Origin: Porifericola rhodea
GTDB taxonomy: Bacteria; Bacteroidota; Bacteroidia; Cytophagales; Cyclobacteriaceae
Assembly: GCF_030506305.1 (NCBI RefSeq)
Contig: NZ_CP119421.1
Location: 364,354 to 428,353 of the forward strand
Length of the DNA stretch: 64,000 nt
Reading direction: 5' to 3'
The translations under genes and the position numbers were made by a program. Position 1 is the stretch's first letter, and every line of letters starts with the position of its first letter. This document shows positions 1 through 9,500 of this stretch, one piece after another. Below the pieces are notes generated by a model. It ran no database searches. It had not been told where the DNA came from and saw only the letters and a program-made list of their open reading frames with translations.

Positions 1-601
1 TAAGCCCCTGATCGTACATCACCTGCTGACGATCAAACTGATTTTTAGCAATATCAAAGCTTACCTTTTCTGCTTCGTAATTCATGCTGTCGCTCATTAC
101 TTTCAACTGTGCCTGCTTCAGCTTATTTTCTGCCTGTTGTGTCTTGAGCTCAAGCCCCTCGTTCAGTGCCGTAATTTGCCTATCCAAGGCCTGGGTTTTC
201 TGTTCTTTAGCAGAAATACTAGCTTCTTTGGCTTCTATCTGTTCTTCCAGTCGTAGCAGAAGATCAGGGTCAAAGTACTTGTCTTTTACTTCCGCAATAG
301 TAAGAATAGTATCTCCCTTACTAACAGCCTGTCCTTCTCTGACATGCCAGGCACTAATACGTCCGGGTATTGCAGACTGAATAGTCTGAGGACGGTTTCT
401 GGGTGAAAATGCTGTAACTTCTCCTGTAGCTATAATATTTTGCTGCCAGGGTAGAAAAAGGATCAGAAAAAGAAAAATACCTATACCTCCTAACCACTGA
501 GCCAGTATAACCCCCGCCCTTGGTGACTGCAACACACTCATAGACTCAAGCTTGTAAGCAGGTATATTTTTCGCTTTGGTCTCTTCAAAAGTATTTAGCA
601 T
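1..601 (-). CDS. HlyD-family membrane fusion protein (partial, C-terminus off the left edge)
   Basis: The reading frame starts at the ATG complement of 599-601 and stays open to the window edge, giving about 200 residues. A hydrophobic segment lies at about residues 31-51, then a lipoyl-like half motif around 71-105 (IPGRISAWHVREGQAVSKGD), then a long charged helical stretch from about 115 on that looks like the hairpin coiled coil of periplasmic adaptors. It starts 11 bases after the stop of the ABC protein gene upstream, so the two form one operon. By family knowledge such adaptors join an inner membrane exporter to an outer membrane TolC-type channel in type I secretion or efflux. The substrate cannot be told, and the rest of the gene and any TolC gene lie outside the window. 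Confidence 0.88.
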   Translation of the reverse strand, partial: MLNTFEETKAKNIPAYKLESMSVLQSPRAGVILAQWLGGIGIFLFLILFLPWQQNIIATGEVTAFSPRNRPQTIQSAIPGRISAWHVREGQAVSKGDTILTIAEVKDKYFDPDLLLRLEEQIEAKEASISAKEQKTQALDRQITALNEGLELKTQQAENKLKQAQLKVMSDSMNYEAEKVSFDIAKNQFDRQQVMYDQGL

Positions 602-612
602 CCTTTCTGTAT

Positions 613-2793
613 TTATTCGTATGAAGCCACTTCCTGTAAATGCGAGTCGGTTAGTAAAAAGTCGTAGGCACCATCACTAACAATTTCTCCTTCTTTCATA
701 ATAATTACCCGGTCACAGTATTTCATGACAAGGGGGTCGTTACTTACCACAATCAGGCTCCACTTCTGATGCGGAGCAGTCAGGTAGTCAATAAGCTTAA
801 GTTTCTCGCTTCGGTCAAATACTTGAAAAAAATCGTTTAGTATAAGCACTTTAGGCTGTTTGGCGATACAACGCGCAAGCGTAAGCTTGTACACTAAAGC
901 TTTAGAAAAATTCTTTCCCCCACTAATTAGCTCAGAATGAAGACCTTTAGGCAACTGGTTTATTTCATCCTCAAGGCCTACATCTTTGATGGCCTGTATC
1001 GCTCGCTCTACACTTGCATGTGGTTTACCTACCGTTACATTATCTAACACGCTACCATCAAAAATGTCTTCCTGAGAAACATTTTTAGCAATATGGTCTC
1101 GTAAAGTGTTAAGATCCAGATCACGTATAGAATATTGGTTAAAAGTTACTATTCCTTCAAACGACTGATAGATACCATCCATAATGTTCACCAGCGTTGT
1201 CTTTCCGCTGGAATGGTACCCACCGATGCAGATTTTCTCTCCTGCTTTTATTCTCAGGTTTATATTGTTTAATGCATTCTGTAACCCTTGGGGATAACGG
1301 TAGCTCAGATTTTTGATATTGATATCTATACCGTCCTTAAAACTATAACTGGAGAGCTTGATTTTACCTTCTTTCTCTAGGGGCAGATCTGTTACATGAC
1401 CAATTTTATCAACAGCCGTTAACATATCATATACCACATCCATATTGATGATAATCTTTTCTACTGCTCCCAGTATCAGCACAATAATAATTTCGGACGC
1501 TACAAATTGCCCCAGTGTAATCTGGCGGTCAATAACCAAAAGTGTTCCTAAAATTAGCAGCCCTCCTGTAATGAAGGTCTTGAAAATTACAATATAAGAA
1601 AACTGCTTAATCAGCACACTGAAGTGCTCTTTGCGGTACTTTAGGTAGTTGTTGACATTAAAATCGGCCTTCTTCATCGGTAGCAATGTAGTTCCTGCTA
1701 CTTTGAAGGAGTTAATAGCCCGGGCCAGTTCTTCCAGCCAGAAAGCGACCTTGTACTTGTATTTAGACTCTACAATAGAAGACTTTAACCCTTTTGGTCC
1801 GGTAAAGTAAAAAATAGCCATAAGGCTACTGACCAGTAACAAGCCAAAGAAGACAAAGAACGGGTGGTAAAAGGACAGCAGTATCAGGCTAAAGAATATC
1901 TGTAGCACTCCTGTAGATAGGTCTATCAATAGCTTAGGAAGGCCTTTTTGTATTGTCATGATATCAAAAAAGCGGTTCATCAACTCCGGTGTGTAGTAGT
2001 TGAAAAGCGACTCTGTCTTGATTTTGGGTATGCGATAAGCAAATTCAAAAGAGGCTTTAGCGAAAACTCTTCTTTGCAGTACCTCTACCATTGAAATTTG
2101 CATAATCTGTAAACCTCCGGCCACTATTACCCCTATAATTACCAAACTGATGAGCAGTACTACCGAGTTAAACCACATACCTCCCGATACAAAGCTTACT
2201 ATGGCCTGAGTACCCAACGGTAAGGATAAGCTAACCAAACCTACCGCTACGGCATATATGTAAATGTAAGCAATGTCTTTTTTTTCGGTACCCAAAAGTT
2301 TAAGCAAACGGCTGGCTGGGCTTAGGTGGGTTTCACCTTCTTCATCAGCCTCTTTACTTACCATGCTTTCAAAAGGAAAAACCGTCAGGAATACAATATT
2401 GCCTTTGTTATCGGTAAATAGTTCAGCTTCGTCTATACTGTAGGGGTCTACCTCAATTTCTTCGTTGAGGTGCAATACGTGTGCTATTAAACCTTTTTTG
2501 TTGACAGTAATGATCAGAGGTTCAACTTTATGCCGATGAACCCTAAACATAAGCACTGGATAATCAATCTCTGATAAAAAGGATTCAAAAGAGGCTACCT
2601 CCAGATGGTTGGGCATAAAAACCAGTTTTGCCCGGCTTCCTGTTTCTGTAAGGTCGTATATAAAATCGTTTACTTCAGCGGCAGAGTATGTACGTCTACG
2701 GTTTTCATCTTGTTTGACAGCAAAGGGATCGTAACTATGGGCTAATTCCTGAGAAAAAGTATGAATGAGTTTGGCAATGAGTCCATTTTCCAT
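613..2793 (-). CDS. ABC transporter, fused membrane and ATP-binding domains, with degenerate ATPase motifs
   Basis: The 726-residue protein has an N-terminal soluble part of about 165 residues without the catalytic cysteine of a C39 peptidase, then an exporter-type membrane domain (about 175-460), then a nucleotide-binding domain. Walker A is intact (GYHSSGKT, Lys531). The signature is ISGGK. The Walker B region reads LILND instead of LLLDE, so the Mg-binding Asp is Asn653 and the catalytic Glu is Asp654. The switch His is Asn685 (VVSND). Such proteins with HlyD partners form type I secretion-like exporters in Bacteroidota. Here ATP hydrolysis may be weak or lost. It is the first gene of the operon; the HlyD gene follows after 11 bases. 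Substrate unknown. Confidence 0.88.
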   Translation of the reverse strand: MENGLIAKLIHTFSQELAHSYDPFAVKQDENRRRTYSAAEVNDFIYDLTETGSRAKLVFMPNHLEVASFESFLSEIDYPVLMFRVHRHKVEPLIITVNKKGLIAHVLHLNEEIEVDPYSIDEAELFTDNKGNIVFLTVFPFESMVSKEADEEGETHLSPASRLLKLLGTEKKDIAYIYIYAVAVGLVSLSLPLGTQAIVSFVSGGMWFNSVVLLISLVIIGVIVAGGLQIMQISMVEVLQRRVFAKASFEFAYRIPKIKTESLFNYYTPELMNRFFDIMTIQKGLPKLLIDLSTGVLQIFFSLILLSFYHPFFVFFGLLLVSSLMAIFYFTGPKGLKSSIVESKYKYKVAFWLEELARAINSFKVAGTTLLPMKKADFNVNNYLKYRKEHFSVLIKQFSYIVIFKTFITGGLLILGTLLVIDRQITLGQFVASEIIIVLILGAVEKIIINMDVVYDMLTAVDKIGHVTDLPLEKEGKIKLSSYSFKDGIDINIKNLSYRYPQGLQNALNNINLRIKAGEKICIGGYHSSGKTTLVNIMDGIYQSFEGIVTFNQYSIRDLDLNTLRDHIAKNVSQEDIFDGSVLDNVTVGKPHASVERAIQAIKDVGLEDEINQLPKGLHSELISGGKNFSKALVYKLTLARCIAKQPKVLILNDFFQVFDRSEKLKLIDYLTAPHQKWSLIVVSNDPLVMKYCDRVIIMKEGEIVSDGAYDFLLTDSHLQEVASYE

Positions 2794-2934
2794 TTAGATA
2801 GTTTTAGCATATTTTAATATACCACTATCATATACGGTTTTTTCTGAAAATGTTTCAAGAAAATTTGCAGTAATATTGAAATTTTCGTGGTATTTATTGC
2901 ATTCTTTAATAAAATAATACTTACCTAAAAATAA

Positions 2935-2961
2935 AAAAGCCTGTACAATGTACAGGCTTTT
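2935..2961. terminator. Perfect 12-bp stem terminator after the FKBP gene
   Basis: A perfect 12-bp inverted repeat (2935-2946 with 2950-2961, 3-base loop) is flanked by A and T runs on both sides. It lies 23 bases after the stop of the minus-strand FKBP gene and before the ABC transporter operon, so it probably ends the FKBP transcript. Confidence 0.85.
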
Positions 2962-2983
2962 AAATTATACTAATTGAAATGAC

Positions 2984-3415
2984 TTATTTAACTTCTATAA
3001 GTTCAATTTCAAATACCAGATCTTTACCAGCAAGAGGATGGTTAGCATCTAAAGTAATGCTTTCTTCAGATACTTTAGAAATAGTAACCGGAATAGACTG
3101 TCCATCTTTTTGCTGCACAGCTAGCCTTTGCCCTACTTCCGGAGTAATGTTTTCTGGAACATCTTTTTTAGGAACTTCCAGTATCATATCTTCTCTTACT
3201 TCTCCGTAAGCTTCGGCAACAGGTATATCTGCTACTGTAGTATCGCCTACTTTCATACCATCTACTGCCTTTTCAAAACCGGCGATCATATTTCCCTGGC
3301 CCAGAGTAAACTCTAAAGGCTCATTGCGCTCCAAAGAAGAGTCAAAAACGGTACCGTCTTTCAACTTTCCTGTATAATGTACTTTTACTGTGTTTCCGCT
3401 CTTAGCAACAGACAT
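2984..3415 (-). CDS. SlyD-like FKBP-type peptidyl-prolyl cis-trans isomerase
   Basis: From the chosen ATG at 3413-3415 the protein has 143 residues. It shows the FKBP core near the N-terminus (VKVHYTGKLKDGTVFDSS), the GQGNMIAGFEKAVDGMKVGD segment and an insert-in-flap domain followed by the closing strand FEIELIEVK, the layout of SlyD/FkpB-type isomerases. An upstream in-frame ATG at 3451 would add 12 residues with no family match, so the inner start is preferred. The protein lacks a signal peptide and the His-rich metal tail of E. coli SlyD, so it is probably a cytoplasmic folding helper. A -7-like box on the minus strand at 3481-3488 lies 66 bases upstream. It is a single-gene unit closed by the hairpin at 2935-2961. 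Confidence 0.92.
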   Translation of the reverse strand: MSVAKSGNTVKVHYTGKLKDGTVFDSSLERNEPLEFTLGQGNMIAGFEKAVDGMKVGDTTVADIPVAEAYGEVREDMILEVPKKDVPENITPEVGQRLAVQQKDGQSIPVTISKVSEESITLDANHPLAGKDLVFEIELIEVK

Positions 3416-3480
3416 AAAAATAATATTTAAGTGAATATATACTTCAACCACCCGACATATTGCCCAGTAGTATTTGGGCC

Positions 3481-3488
3481 CAAATATA
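3481..3488 (-). promoter_or_regulatory. Bacteroidota-type -7 box (TATATTTG) for the FKBP gene
   Basis: The minus strand reads TATATTTG, matching the TAnnTTTG consensus of Bacteroidota primary sigma factors. It lies about 66 bases upstream of the chosen FKBP start. No clear TTG -33 element is seen at the usual distance. Confidence 0.5.
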
Positions 3489-3717
3489 CAAAACGCAGCA
3501 GCCTCATTGAAATAGATCAGATGCTACTTTGTTAAATACAATTTTAGACACAATTAAGCATTAGTATACTACAATTTGCTGTACACAAAGTGTAGATAAT
3601 ACCAGATTTACTCTTTTATAAGGATAATGGCTTTCATAAAGTTTTTTATTTTTCAAAAAAAATAACATCCTCCCTCTTCCCTTAGCGTTCATACCTAAAG
3701 TACACCAGACATAAGCT

Positions 3718-3725
3718 TATTTTTG
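3718..3725 (+). promoter_or_regulatory. -7 box (TATTTTTG) before the TonB receptor gene
   Basis: TATTTTTG matches TAnnTTTG and lies 35 bases before the ATG of the TonB receptor gene. The -33 element is not obvious. The rest of the 345-base gap 3416-3760 is AT-rich and shows no gene. Confidence 0.5.
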
Positions 3726-3760
3726 CACCTAAATTATTCAGACTGACCCTACAATCTAGT

Positions 3761-6148
3761 ATGAAAAAAACTCTAATTGCTGCTCTACTTACCATACTTA
3801 CACATGCTCTTTTAGCTCAGGAACAATACACTATTAGTGGCTACATCAAAGATGCCAGCAATGGTGAAGCTCTTATTGGATCTACAGTATCCTTAAGGGA
3901 GCGTCCGGGTACCGGTACAGTTACCAATGTGTATGGCTTTTACTCGCTTACTTTACCCCGAGGTAATTATACCATTGACTTCGCTTACCTGGGCTACGAA
4001 ACCCAAACCAAAACACTTAGCCTGGACAAAGACATGACCATTTCTTTAGAGCTTGGTGACCAGCAGTTGGAATTACAGGAAATTGTTATTTCCGGTGAGC
4101 GCCCCGAAGACAATTTTCAGGATGTGAAGATGAGCCGAGAAGAGTTAAAAATAGAAAAAGTAAAATCACTGCCTGCCCTTTTTGGAGAGGTTGACGTACT
4201 CCGTACCGTACAGCTTTTGCCCGGGGTGCAATCTGCCGGAGAGGGTACTACCGGTTTATTTGTGAGAGGAGGCTCAGCAGACCAGAACCTGGTACTTTTG
4301 GACGAAGCTACCGTGTTTAACCCCTCACACTTTTTAGGTTTCTTCTCAGTTTTTAATCCCGATGCAATCAAAAACCTAGAACTGTACAAAGGAGGTATTC
4401 CGGCTCGCTTTGGCGGTCGCCTTTCTTCCATACTGGATATTCAAATGAAAGAGGGTAATGCTAAAAAATTCAGTATTTCTGGCGGTTTGGGTACAATCTC
4501 CAGCCGACTTACTGTAGAAGGGCCAATTAAAAAAGATAAGTCATCCTTTATTCTTTCAGGAAGAAGAACCTATGCTGATCTTTTCTTGAGGCTATCTAAC
4601 GACGAGGATATCAATAACAATACCCTCTATTTTTACGACTTTAATGCCAAAGCTAATTATCGTTTTAACGATAAGCACCGCATATTCGCTTCCGGCTATT
4701 TTGGTAGAGACAAATTTGGTATAGCTGATGAGTTTGGGCTTAACTGGGGAAACGCTACTGCCACTACACGGTGGAATTACCTGATCTCGGATAAGCTTTT
4801 TCTAAATACGACTCTTATTTACAGTAATTTTGATTATGGTTTTGACATTAATTCGGAAGTAGCAGAATTTACCTGGACCTCTCAACTCAAAGAGTATACC
4901 GGCAAACTGGATTTTAATTTTTTTCCGAACCCTAAAAACTCAATTGACTTCGGTTATCAGGCACATTTGTACAAATTCGCCCCACCTAGCATAAGACCTT
5001 CCGGCGATACCAACTTTGCTCCACTCATTCTGGATAATAAGTTTGCTCTGGAGCAGGCAGTTTATGCTGGCAACCAGCAACAACTAAGCGAAAGGGTATC
5101 TTTAGAATACGGGCTCAGATATTCAGTTTTTCAGCATATAGGACCAGGCAAAGTTTTCCTATACGAAGAAGGGCAGGCTTTATCTGACGAAACCGTTATC
5201 GGTACAGAAGAATATGACAATGCTGAAAGCATCAAACTGTATCATGGGTTGGAGCCTCGCTTTTCTGCTCGCTATCTACTTACCAACAATAGCTCGCTCA
5301 AGACTTCATATAACCGTATGCGACAGTATTTGCAGGTAGCATCTAATGCTACGGCGGGCTTACCCATAGACCGCTGGATTCCGGCAGATAGTTATGTAGA
5401 GCCTTTGATTGGAGATCAGATCGCGGCTGGTTACTTCCGAAACTTTGCAAACAACAGCCTGGAAGCCTCGGTGGAGCTTTACTATAAGTGGATGCAGAAT
5501 ATTATTGACTTTAAGTCCGGCTCCGATATACTACTGAATAATAATATAGAAACTGAAATCTCCGCGGGAAGAGGCTGGGCTTACGGAGCAGAATTTTTAT
5601 TGAGAAAAAATGTGGGCCGCACTACCGGCTGGTTAAGTTATACACTCTCTCGTACCCGGCGCCAGATTGAAGGCATTAATGAAGGAGAGCCTTATAACGC
5701 TAGATATGACCGTACACACGATGTCTCACTGGTGGTCTCTCATCAGTTTAATGAACGGCTTACGCTTTCGGGTACCTGGGTATACTCAACCGGACTCGCA
5801 GTTTCTTTACCTTCGGGCCGCTATTCTCTGGATGGCCAGTCAGTATCATATTACGATCCCAGGGGGAGAAACGGCTACCGCTTTCCTGACTTTCATCGCA
5901 TGGACCTTTCTGCAGTTTTAGAAGGAAAAAAGAAAGAGGGGCGTAAATGGAACAGTAGCTGGAGCTTTTCGGTCTACAATGCCTACGGCCGAAAAAATGC
6001 TTTTGTCATCACCTTTGAAGATCTGTATAACGAGGATCCTGGCTTTGATTTGGAAGGTGATGAAGCAGTAGAAAGCGTACGTCCTGCTGCCATTAAAACT
6101 TATCTATTCAGCATTATTCCTTCAGTAACTTACAATTTCAAATTTTAA
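3761..6148 (+). CDS. TonB-dependent outer membrane receptor with N-terminal carboxypeptidase-like domain
   Basis: The 795-residue protein begins with a signal peptide (MKKTLIAALLTILTHALLAQ). A carboxypeptidase-regulatory-like beta sandwich follows (about 24-95, ISGYIKDASNGEALIGSTV). Next is a plug domain with the GLFVRGGSADQNLVLLDE motif, and then a long beta-barrel part ending in an aromatic-rich strand with terminal Phe (PSVTYNFKF). This is the SusC/FecA-like class without the N-terminal STN domain, so sigma/anti-sigma signalling is unlikely. It is followed after one base by a DUF4249 lipoprotein gene, a known pairing in Bacteroidota in which the two proteins probably act together at the outer membrane. 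The ligand is not evident. It is shorter than the ~1000-residue SusC proteins. Confidence 0.93.
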   Translation: MKKTLIAALLTILTHALLAQEQYTISGYIKDASNGEALIGSTVSLRERPGTGTVTNVYGFYSLTLPRGNYTIDFAYLGYETQTKTLSLDKDMTISLELGDQQLELQEIVISGERPEDNFQDVKMSREELKIEKVKSLPALFGEVDVLRTVQLLPGVQSAGEGTTGLFVRGGSADQNLVLLDEATVFNPSHFLGFFSVFNPDAIKNLELYKGGIPARFGGRLSSILDIQMKEGNAKKFSISGGLGTISSRLTVEGPIKKDKSSFILSGRRTYADLFLRLSNDEDINNNTLYFYDFNAKANYRFNDKHRIFASGYFGRDKFGIADEFGLNWGNATATTRWNYLISDKLFLNTTLIYSNFDYGFDINSEVAEFTWTSQLKEYTGKLDFNFFPNPKNSIDFGYQAHLYKFAPPSIRPSGDTNFAPLILDNKFALEQAVYAGNQQQLSERVSLEYGLRYSVFQHIGPGKVFLYEEGQALSDETVIGTEEYDNAESIKLYHGLEPRFSARYLLTNNSSLKTSYNRMRQYLQVASNATAGLPIDRWIPADSYVEPLIGDQIAAGYFRNFANNSLEASVELYYKWMQNIIDFKSGSDILLNNNIETEISAGRGWAYGAEFLLRKNVGRTTGWLSYTLSRTRRQIEGINEGEPYNARYDRTHDVSLVVSHQFNERLTLSGTWVYSTGLAVSLPSGRYSLDGQSVSYYDPRGRNGYRFPDFHRMDLSAVLEGKKKEGRKWNSSWSFSVYNAYGRKNAFVITFEDLYNEDPGFDLEGDEAVESVRPAAIKTYLFSIIPSVTYNFKF

Positions 6149-6149
6149 G

Positions 6150-7010
6150 ATGAGAAATCTGATTTTATATATATCTGCTGTACTTTCTGTATTAGGCACA
6201 GGAGCCTGCCGTGAGGTTATTGACTATGAACTTCCGGTAGACGATCCTCAACTGGTCATTGAAGGTAACCTTACCCACTGGGCAGCTAACCCAGAAAAAG
6301 ATGAGGTAAAAGTAAAACTCTCTACTTCTGGCAACTTTTATAATCCTGATGTATCTAACCCTGTAACTGAAGCTGTAATTCAGGTAGATGATCTAAGTAA
6401 TGGTATAACTTATGATCTGCCACCGGTAGAAAAAGAGCCCGGCACCTTTTTAAACAAAGATATTCCCCTGGCTTTGGAAAACACTTATAAGTTGAGAGTA
6501 AGTTATGAGGGTAACGACTACGAGTCTACCGGAACCATATTGCCTGTAGCAGAATTAGATTCCTTTTCTTATAGTTATCGCGAAGAAAGTGTTTTTCTGG
6601 ATGAGGGATATTATTTCTTCTTTAGTGGCCGTACTCCCAAAGAGCGAGGTATTAATTACTATCGCTTTAAAATCTATGAAGGAGATTCTCTATTTAACGA
6701 AAGAGGAGATTACCTGATTCAGAGTGATGAGTTTTTACAGGCAGAAATAGACACCCTACAGCTTGCCAACTACGCTTTTGAAGAAGGTGACTCTGTCCGT
6801 ATAGAAATGTACAGCCTGGAGCGACCAGTGTTTGAATACTATAATGAGTTGGTAGAACTTCTTTTTAACGACGGAGGACTTTTTAGCTCTCCCCCCAGTA
6901 ACCCAAGTACCAATATTATAAATACCACTAACCCTGACCGTCCTCCTTTGGGTTATTTTCAGGTATCTTCTGCCCTGGGAGGTGGAGCTACCATAGAAGT
7001 TGATGAATAG
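6150..7010 (+). CDS. DUF4249-family outer membrane lipoprotein
   Basis: The 286-residue protein starts with a hydrophobic leader ending in a lipoprotein-like cysteine (LGTGAC, Cys20). The mature part starts with REVIDYELPVDDPQLVIEGN, typical of DUF4249, and continues as beta-rich sequence with acidic character. Its start lies one base after the TonB receptor stop, so the two are co-transcribed. By analogy with other TonB receptor partners it is probably surface-exposed and helps ligand capture, but the ligand is unknown. The lipobox is not a perfect match at -3 (Thr). Confidence 0.85.
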   Translation: MRNLILYISAVLSVLGTGACREVIDYELPVDDPQLVIEGNLTHWAANPEKDEVKVKLSTSGNFYNPDVSNPVTEAVIQVDDLSNGITYDLPPVEKEPGTFLNKDIPLALENTYKLRVSYEGNDYESTGTILPVAELDSFSYSYREESVFLDEGYYFFFSGRTPKERGINYYRFKIYEGDSLFNERGDYLIQSDEFLQAEIDTLQLANYAFEEGDSVRIEMYSLERPVFEYYNELVELLFNDGGLFSSPPSNPSTNIINTTNPDRPPLGYFQVSSALGGGATIEVDE

Positions 7011-7066
7011 CATTTGAAAACAATAAGCAATTACTTACTTTTTGCGCGTTGTTAAAATAGATCTGA

Positions 7067-8989
7067 ATGTCAGCTACCGCTATACTAAAACAATATTGGG
7101 GATATGACCAATTTCGTCCGATGCAGGAGGAAATTATTGAGAGTGTACTTGCCGGGCACGATACACTGGCCTTACTCCCTACCGGTGGTGGCAAAAGTAT
7201 TTGTTTTCAGGTACCGGCACTTATGCGAGAGGGAGTTTGTATTGTAATTTCTCCTCTTATTGCCCTTATGAAAGATCAGGTAGAACAGCTCAGAAAAAGA
7301 AAAATTTCTGCTGTAGCCATCTATTCTGGTATGAGCCAGAGAGAGATTGACCTGAATTTAGATAACTGCGTGTACGGCAATATTAAGTTTTTATATGTTT
7401 CTCCGGAGCGTCTTAAAACTGATATATTTATTGAGCGTGCCAAGCGTATGCGCATTGGACTTATTGCAGTAGATGAAGCTCACTGTATCTCTCAATGGGG
7501 ATACGATTTTCGTCCTCCCTATCTGGAAATCGCTAACTTCAGGGAGCTTTTCCCTGATATAAATATCGTTGCGCTCACGGCTACCGCCACTAAACACGTA
7601 AAGCAGGATATACAGGACAAACTAGCATTTAAGAACGTCAAGCTTTTTCAGAAGAGTTTTGCCCGAGCCAACCTATCTTATGCGGTTCGTAAGACAGAAA
7701 ACAAGGAGCAGAAGCTGCTAGAGATATTACGAAATGTTTCTGGTACGGCTGTTATCTATGTTCGCAGTAGAAAAAAAACACAAAGTATTGCCCAGTGGCT
7801 GCAAAAACAGAACATCAGTAGTGACTTTTACCATGCCGGTCTGCGGAATGATGAGCGCGCCAGAAAACAGGAGGAGTGGATTAGCGACAAAACCCGGGTG
7901 ATTGTAGCTACTAACGCATTCGGAATGGGAATAGACAAGCCAGATGTTCGGGTAGTTATTCATGTGGACTTGCCCGACAACCTGGAAGCTTATTATCAGG
8001 AAGCTGGACGTGCCGGCAGAGATGAGAAAAAAGCTTATGCGGTCATTCTTTATGATCAGAATGACATAGACAACCTAAACAAGCGGATTGAAGATACCCA
8101 TCCCGATCAAAAATATATACGTCAGATTTACCAATACCTGGCAAACTACTTTAGAATAGCAGTAGGTAGCAGTTACATGGCTAGCTATGATTTTGACCTT
8201 AATGATTTTATTAAAACTTATCGTCTGCATAGCGCTCCGGCTTTTCATGCCCTACAGCGATTGGAAGAACATGGTTTTATTCAGCTAAATGAGGCGTATT
8301 TTAGCTCTTCAAAGCTACACATCCGAATAGACCATACCGAGATGTATAAGTTTCAGGTGGCAAATGGTAAGTTGGATCCACTTACTAAGGCACTACAAAG
8401 GATGTACGGTGGCGAGTTATATGCAAACTTTGTCAGCATCTCTGAGCGTGAACTGGCCATGCAACTTAAGACACCAGCCCATGAAATACGTAAGCAGCTC
8501 AGAAGCATGGATGAGATGGATGTGCTTACCTATCAGGAGCAAAAAGACCAGCCACAGCTTACCTTTATGACTCCCCGCTACGATGCCACACGACTGCCCA
8601 TTTCTGCTCATGCACTAGAACAAAAAAAGTCTATTTACAAAAATAAAGTGGAAGCAGTAGTACACTATACCGAACATCAGCATCGGTGCCGTACCCAACT
8701 TCTGCTAGAATACTTTGACGAAATCAATTACGATCATTGTGGAATATGTGATATCTGCGTTGAGAAGAAAAACCTGAGCACAGAAGCTCAGCCATCTCTC
8801 TCTCATGAACGATATCAGGAGCTTAACAAACTAGTGAAGCGGTACCTAGCCGGTACACCTACACCAACAGAAAAGTTACTTACTGATTTGCACACAGAAA
8901 CTCCATCACTTTTGCTGGACACCATTCGACTTATGCTTGACCAGGGCGAATTATACTATGATGAATTAGGCAGATTAGCAGTAGATTAA
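7067..8989 (+). CDS. recQ: ATP-dependent DNA helicase RecQ
   Basis: The 640-residue protein is a superfamily 2 helicase that unwinds DNA 3' to 5' in repair and recombination. The RecQ 'motif 0' (QYWGYDQFRPMQEEII) opens the protein. Walker A is LPTGGGKS (Lys43), and the DEAH box (136-139) continues into the RecQ aromatic loop HCISQWGYDFRPPY. Motifs V/VI read ATNAFGMGIDKPDVR and YYQEAGRAGRD. The RQC zinc site is complete (Cys541, 558, 561, 564). After the zinc/RQC part only about 75 residues remain, so a full HRDC domain is not evident; Bacteroidota often carry this shorter RecQ beside a longer one. The gene is transcribed alone after the DUF4249 gene and meets the next gene tail to tail with a two-base gap. 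Confidence 0.95.
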   Translation: MSATAILKQYWGYDQFRPMQEEIIESVLAGHDTLALLPTGGGKSICFQVPALMREGVCIVISPLIALMKDQVEQLRKRKISAVAIYSGMSQREIDLNLDNCVYGNIKFLYVSPERLKTDIFIERAKRMRIGLIAVDEAHCISQWGYDFRPPYLEIANFRELFPDINIVALTATATKHVKQDIQDKLAFKNVKLFQKSFARANLSYAVRKTENKEQKLLEILRNVSGTAVIYVRSRKKTQSIAQWLQKQNISSDFYHAGLRNDERARKQEEWISDKTRVIVATNAFGMGIDKPDVRVVIHVDLPDNLEAYYQEAGRAGRDEKKAYAVILYDQNDIDNLNKRIEDTHPDQKYIRQIYQYLANYFRIAVGSSYMASYDFDLNDFIKTYRLHSAPAFHALQRLEEHGFIQLNEAYFSSSKLHIRIDHTEMYKFQVANGKLDPLTKALQRMYGGELYANFVSISERELAMQLKTPAHEIRKQLRSMDEMDVLTYQEQKDQPQLTFMTPRYDATRLPISAHALEQKKSIYKNKVEAVVHYTEHQHRCRTQLLLEYFDEINYDHCGICDICVEKKNLSTEAQPSLSHERYQELNKLVKRYLAGTPTPTEKLLTDLHTETPSLLLDTIRLMLDQGELYYDELGRLAVD

Positions 8990-8991
8990 GC

Positions 8992-9255
8992 TTAATCTAC
9001 CTGGGGCTTAAATGCGTCGCTCACATCAATTAATTCTAGGTATGGCTTAAGGCATTTGGTGGTAGTAAAAGGGATAATATTAGATACTTTACTCTTACGC
9101 GTATCAAACCAGATCTCAGCGTAAAACTTACCAGTAAAGTATAGGAAAACCTTTCTTCCTGCGAAGTAACGGCTGCATAGCAAAACTCCATTTCCAAGTA
9201 TGAACTGGGTTCTCTCCTCTAGCGATAGTCTATGAAATGAATACAAATTATCCAT
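8992..9255 (-). CDS. Small hypothetical protein (87 residues)
   Basis: I do not recognise a named family. The frame could start at 9285, but the ATG at 9253-9255 (MDNLYSFHRLSLEERTQ) gives a cleaner N-terminus. The protein has no signal peptide. It has amphipathic beta-like segments with several aromatics (LYFTGKFYAEIWFDTR) and a short acidic tail. It is the only reading frame of this strand between recQ and the symporter gene with normal-looking codon choice, and its stop lies two bases from the recQ stop in convergent orientation. Small proteins of this look are common next to housekeeping genes in Bacteroidota, but no function can be given. Confidence 0.65.
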   Translation of the reverse strand: MDNLYSFHRLSLEERTQFILGNGVLLCSRYFAGRKVFLYFTGKFYAEIWFDTRKSKVSNIIPFTTTKCLKPYLELIDVSDAFKPQVD

Positions 9256-9500
9256 ACCTTTATATATATTACTTTTTTTATGCAAAATAGCACATATGTA
9301 TGAAAATATCCAGCTTACATACTTTTTTTTAGAGCGATAATCTAAATAATTATGATAATCGTAATATTTACCTTCCTTTTTTCAACATTCTACAGAATAT
9401 TGAGTGTAATTCGTCATTTAAGTCAATAAACTTGAAAAAATAAGTTTGACAGAAATTACATAAAAATGTAAATATTAAATTATCACTTTGTGAAATTCCT

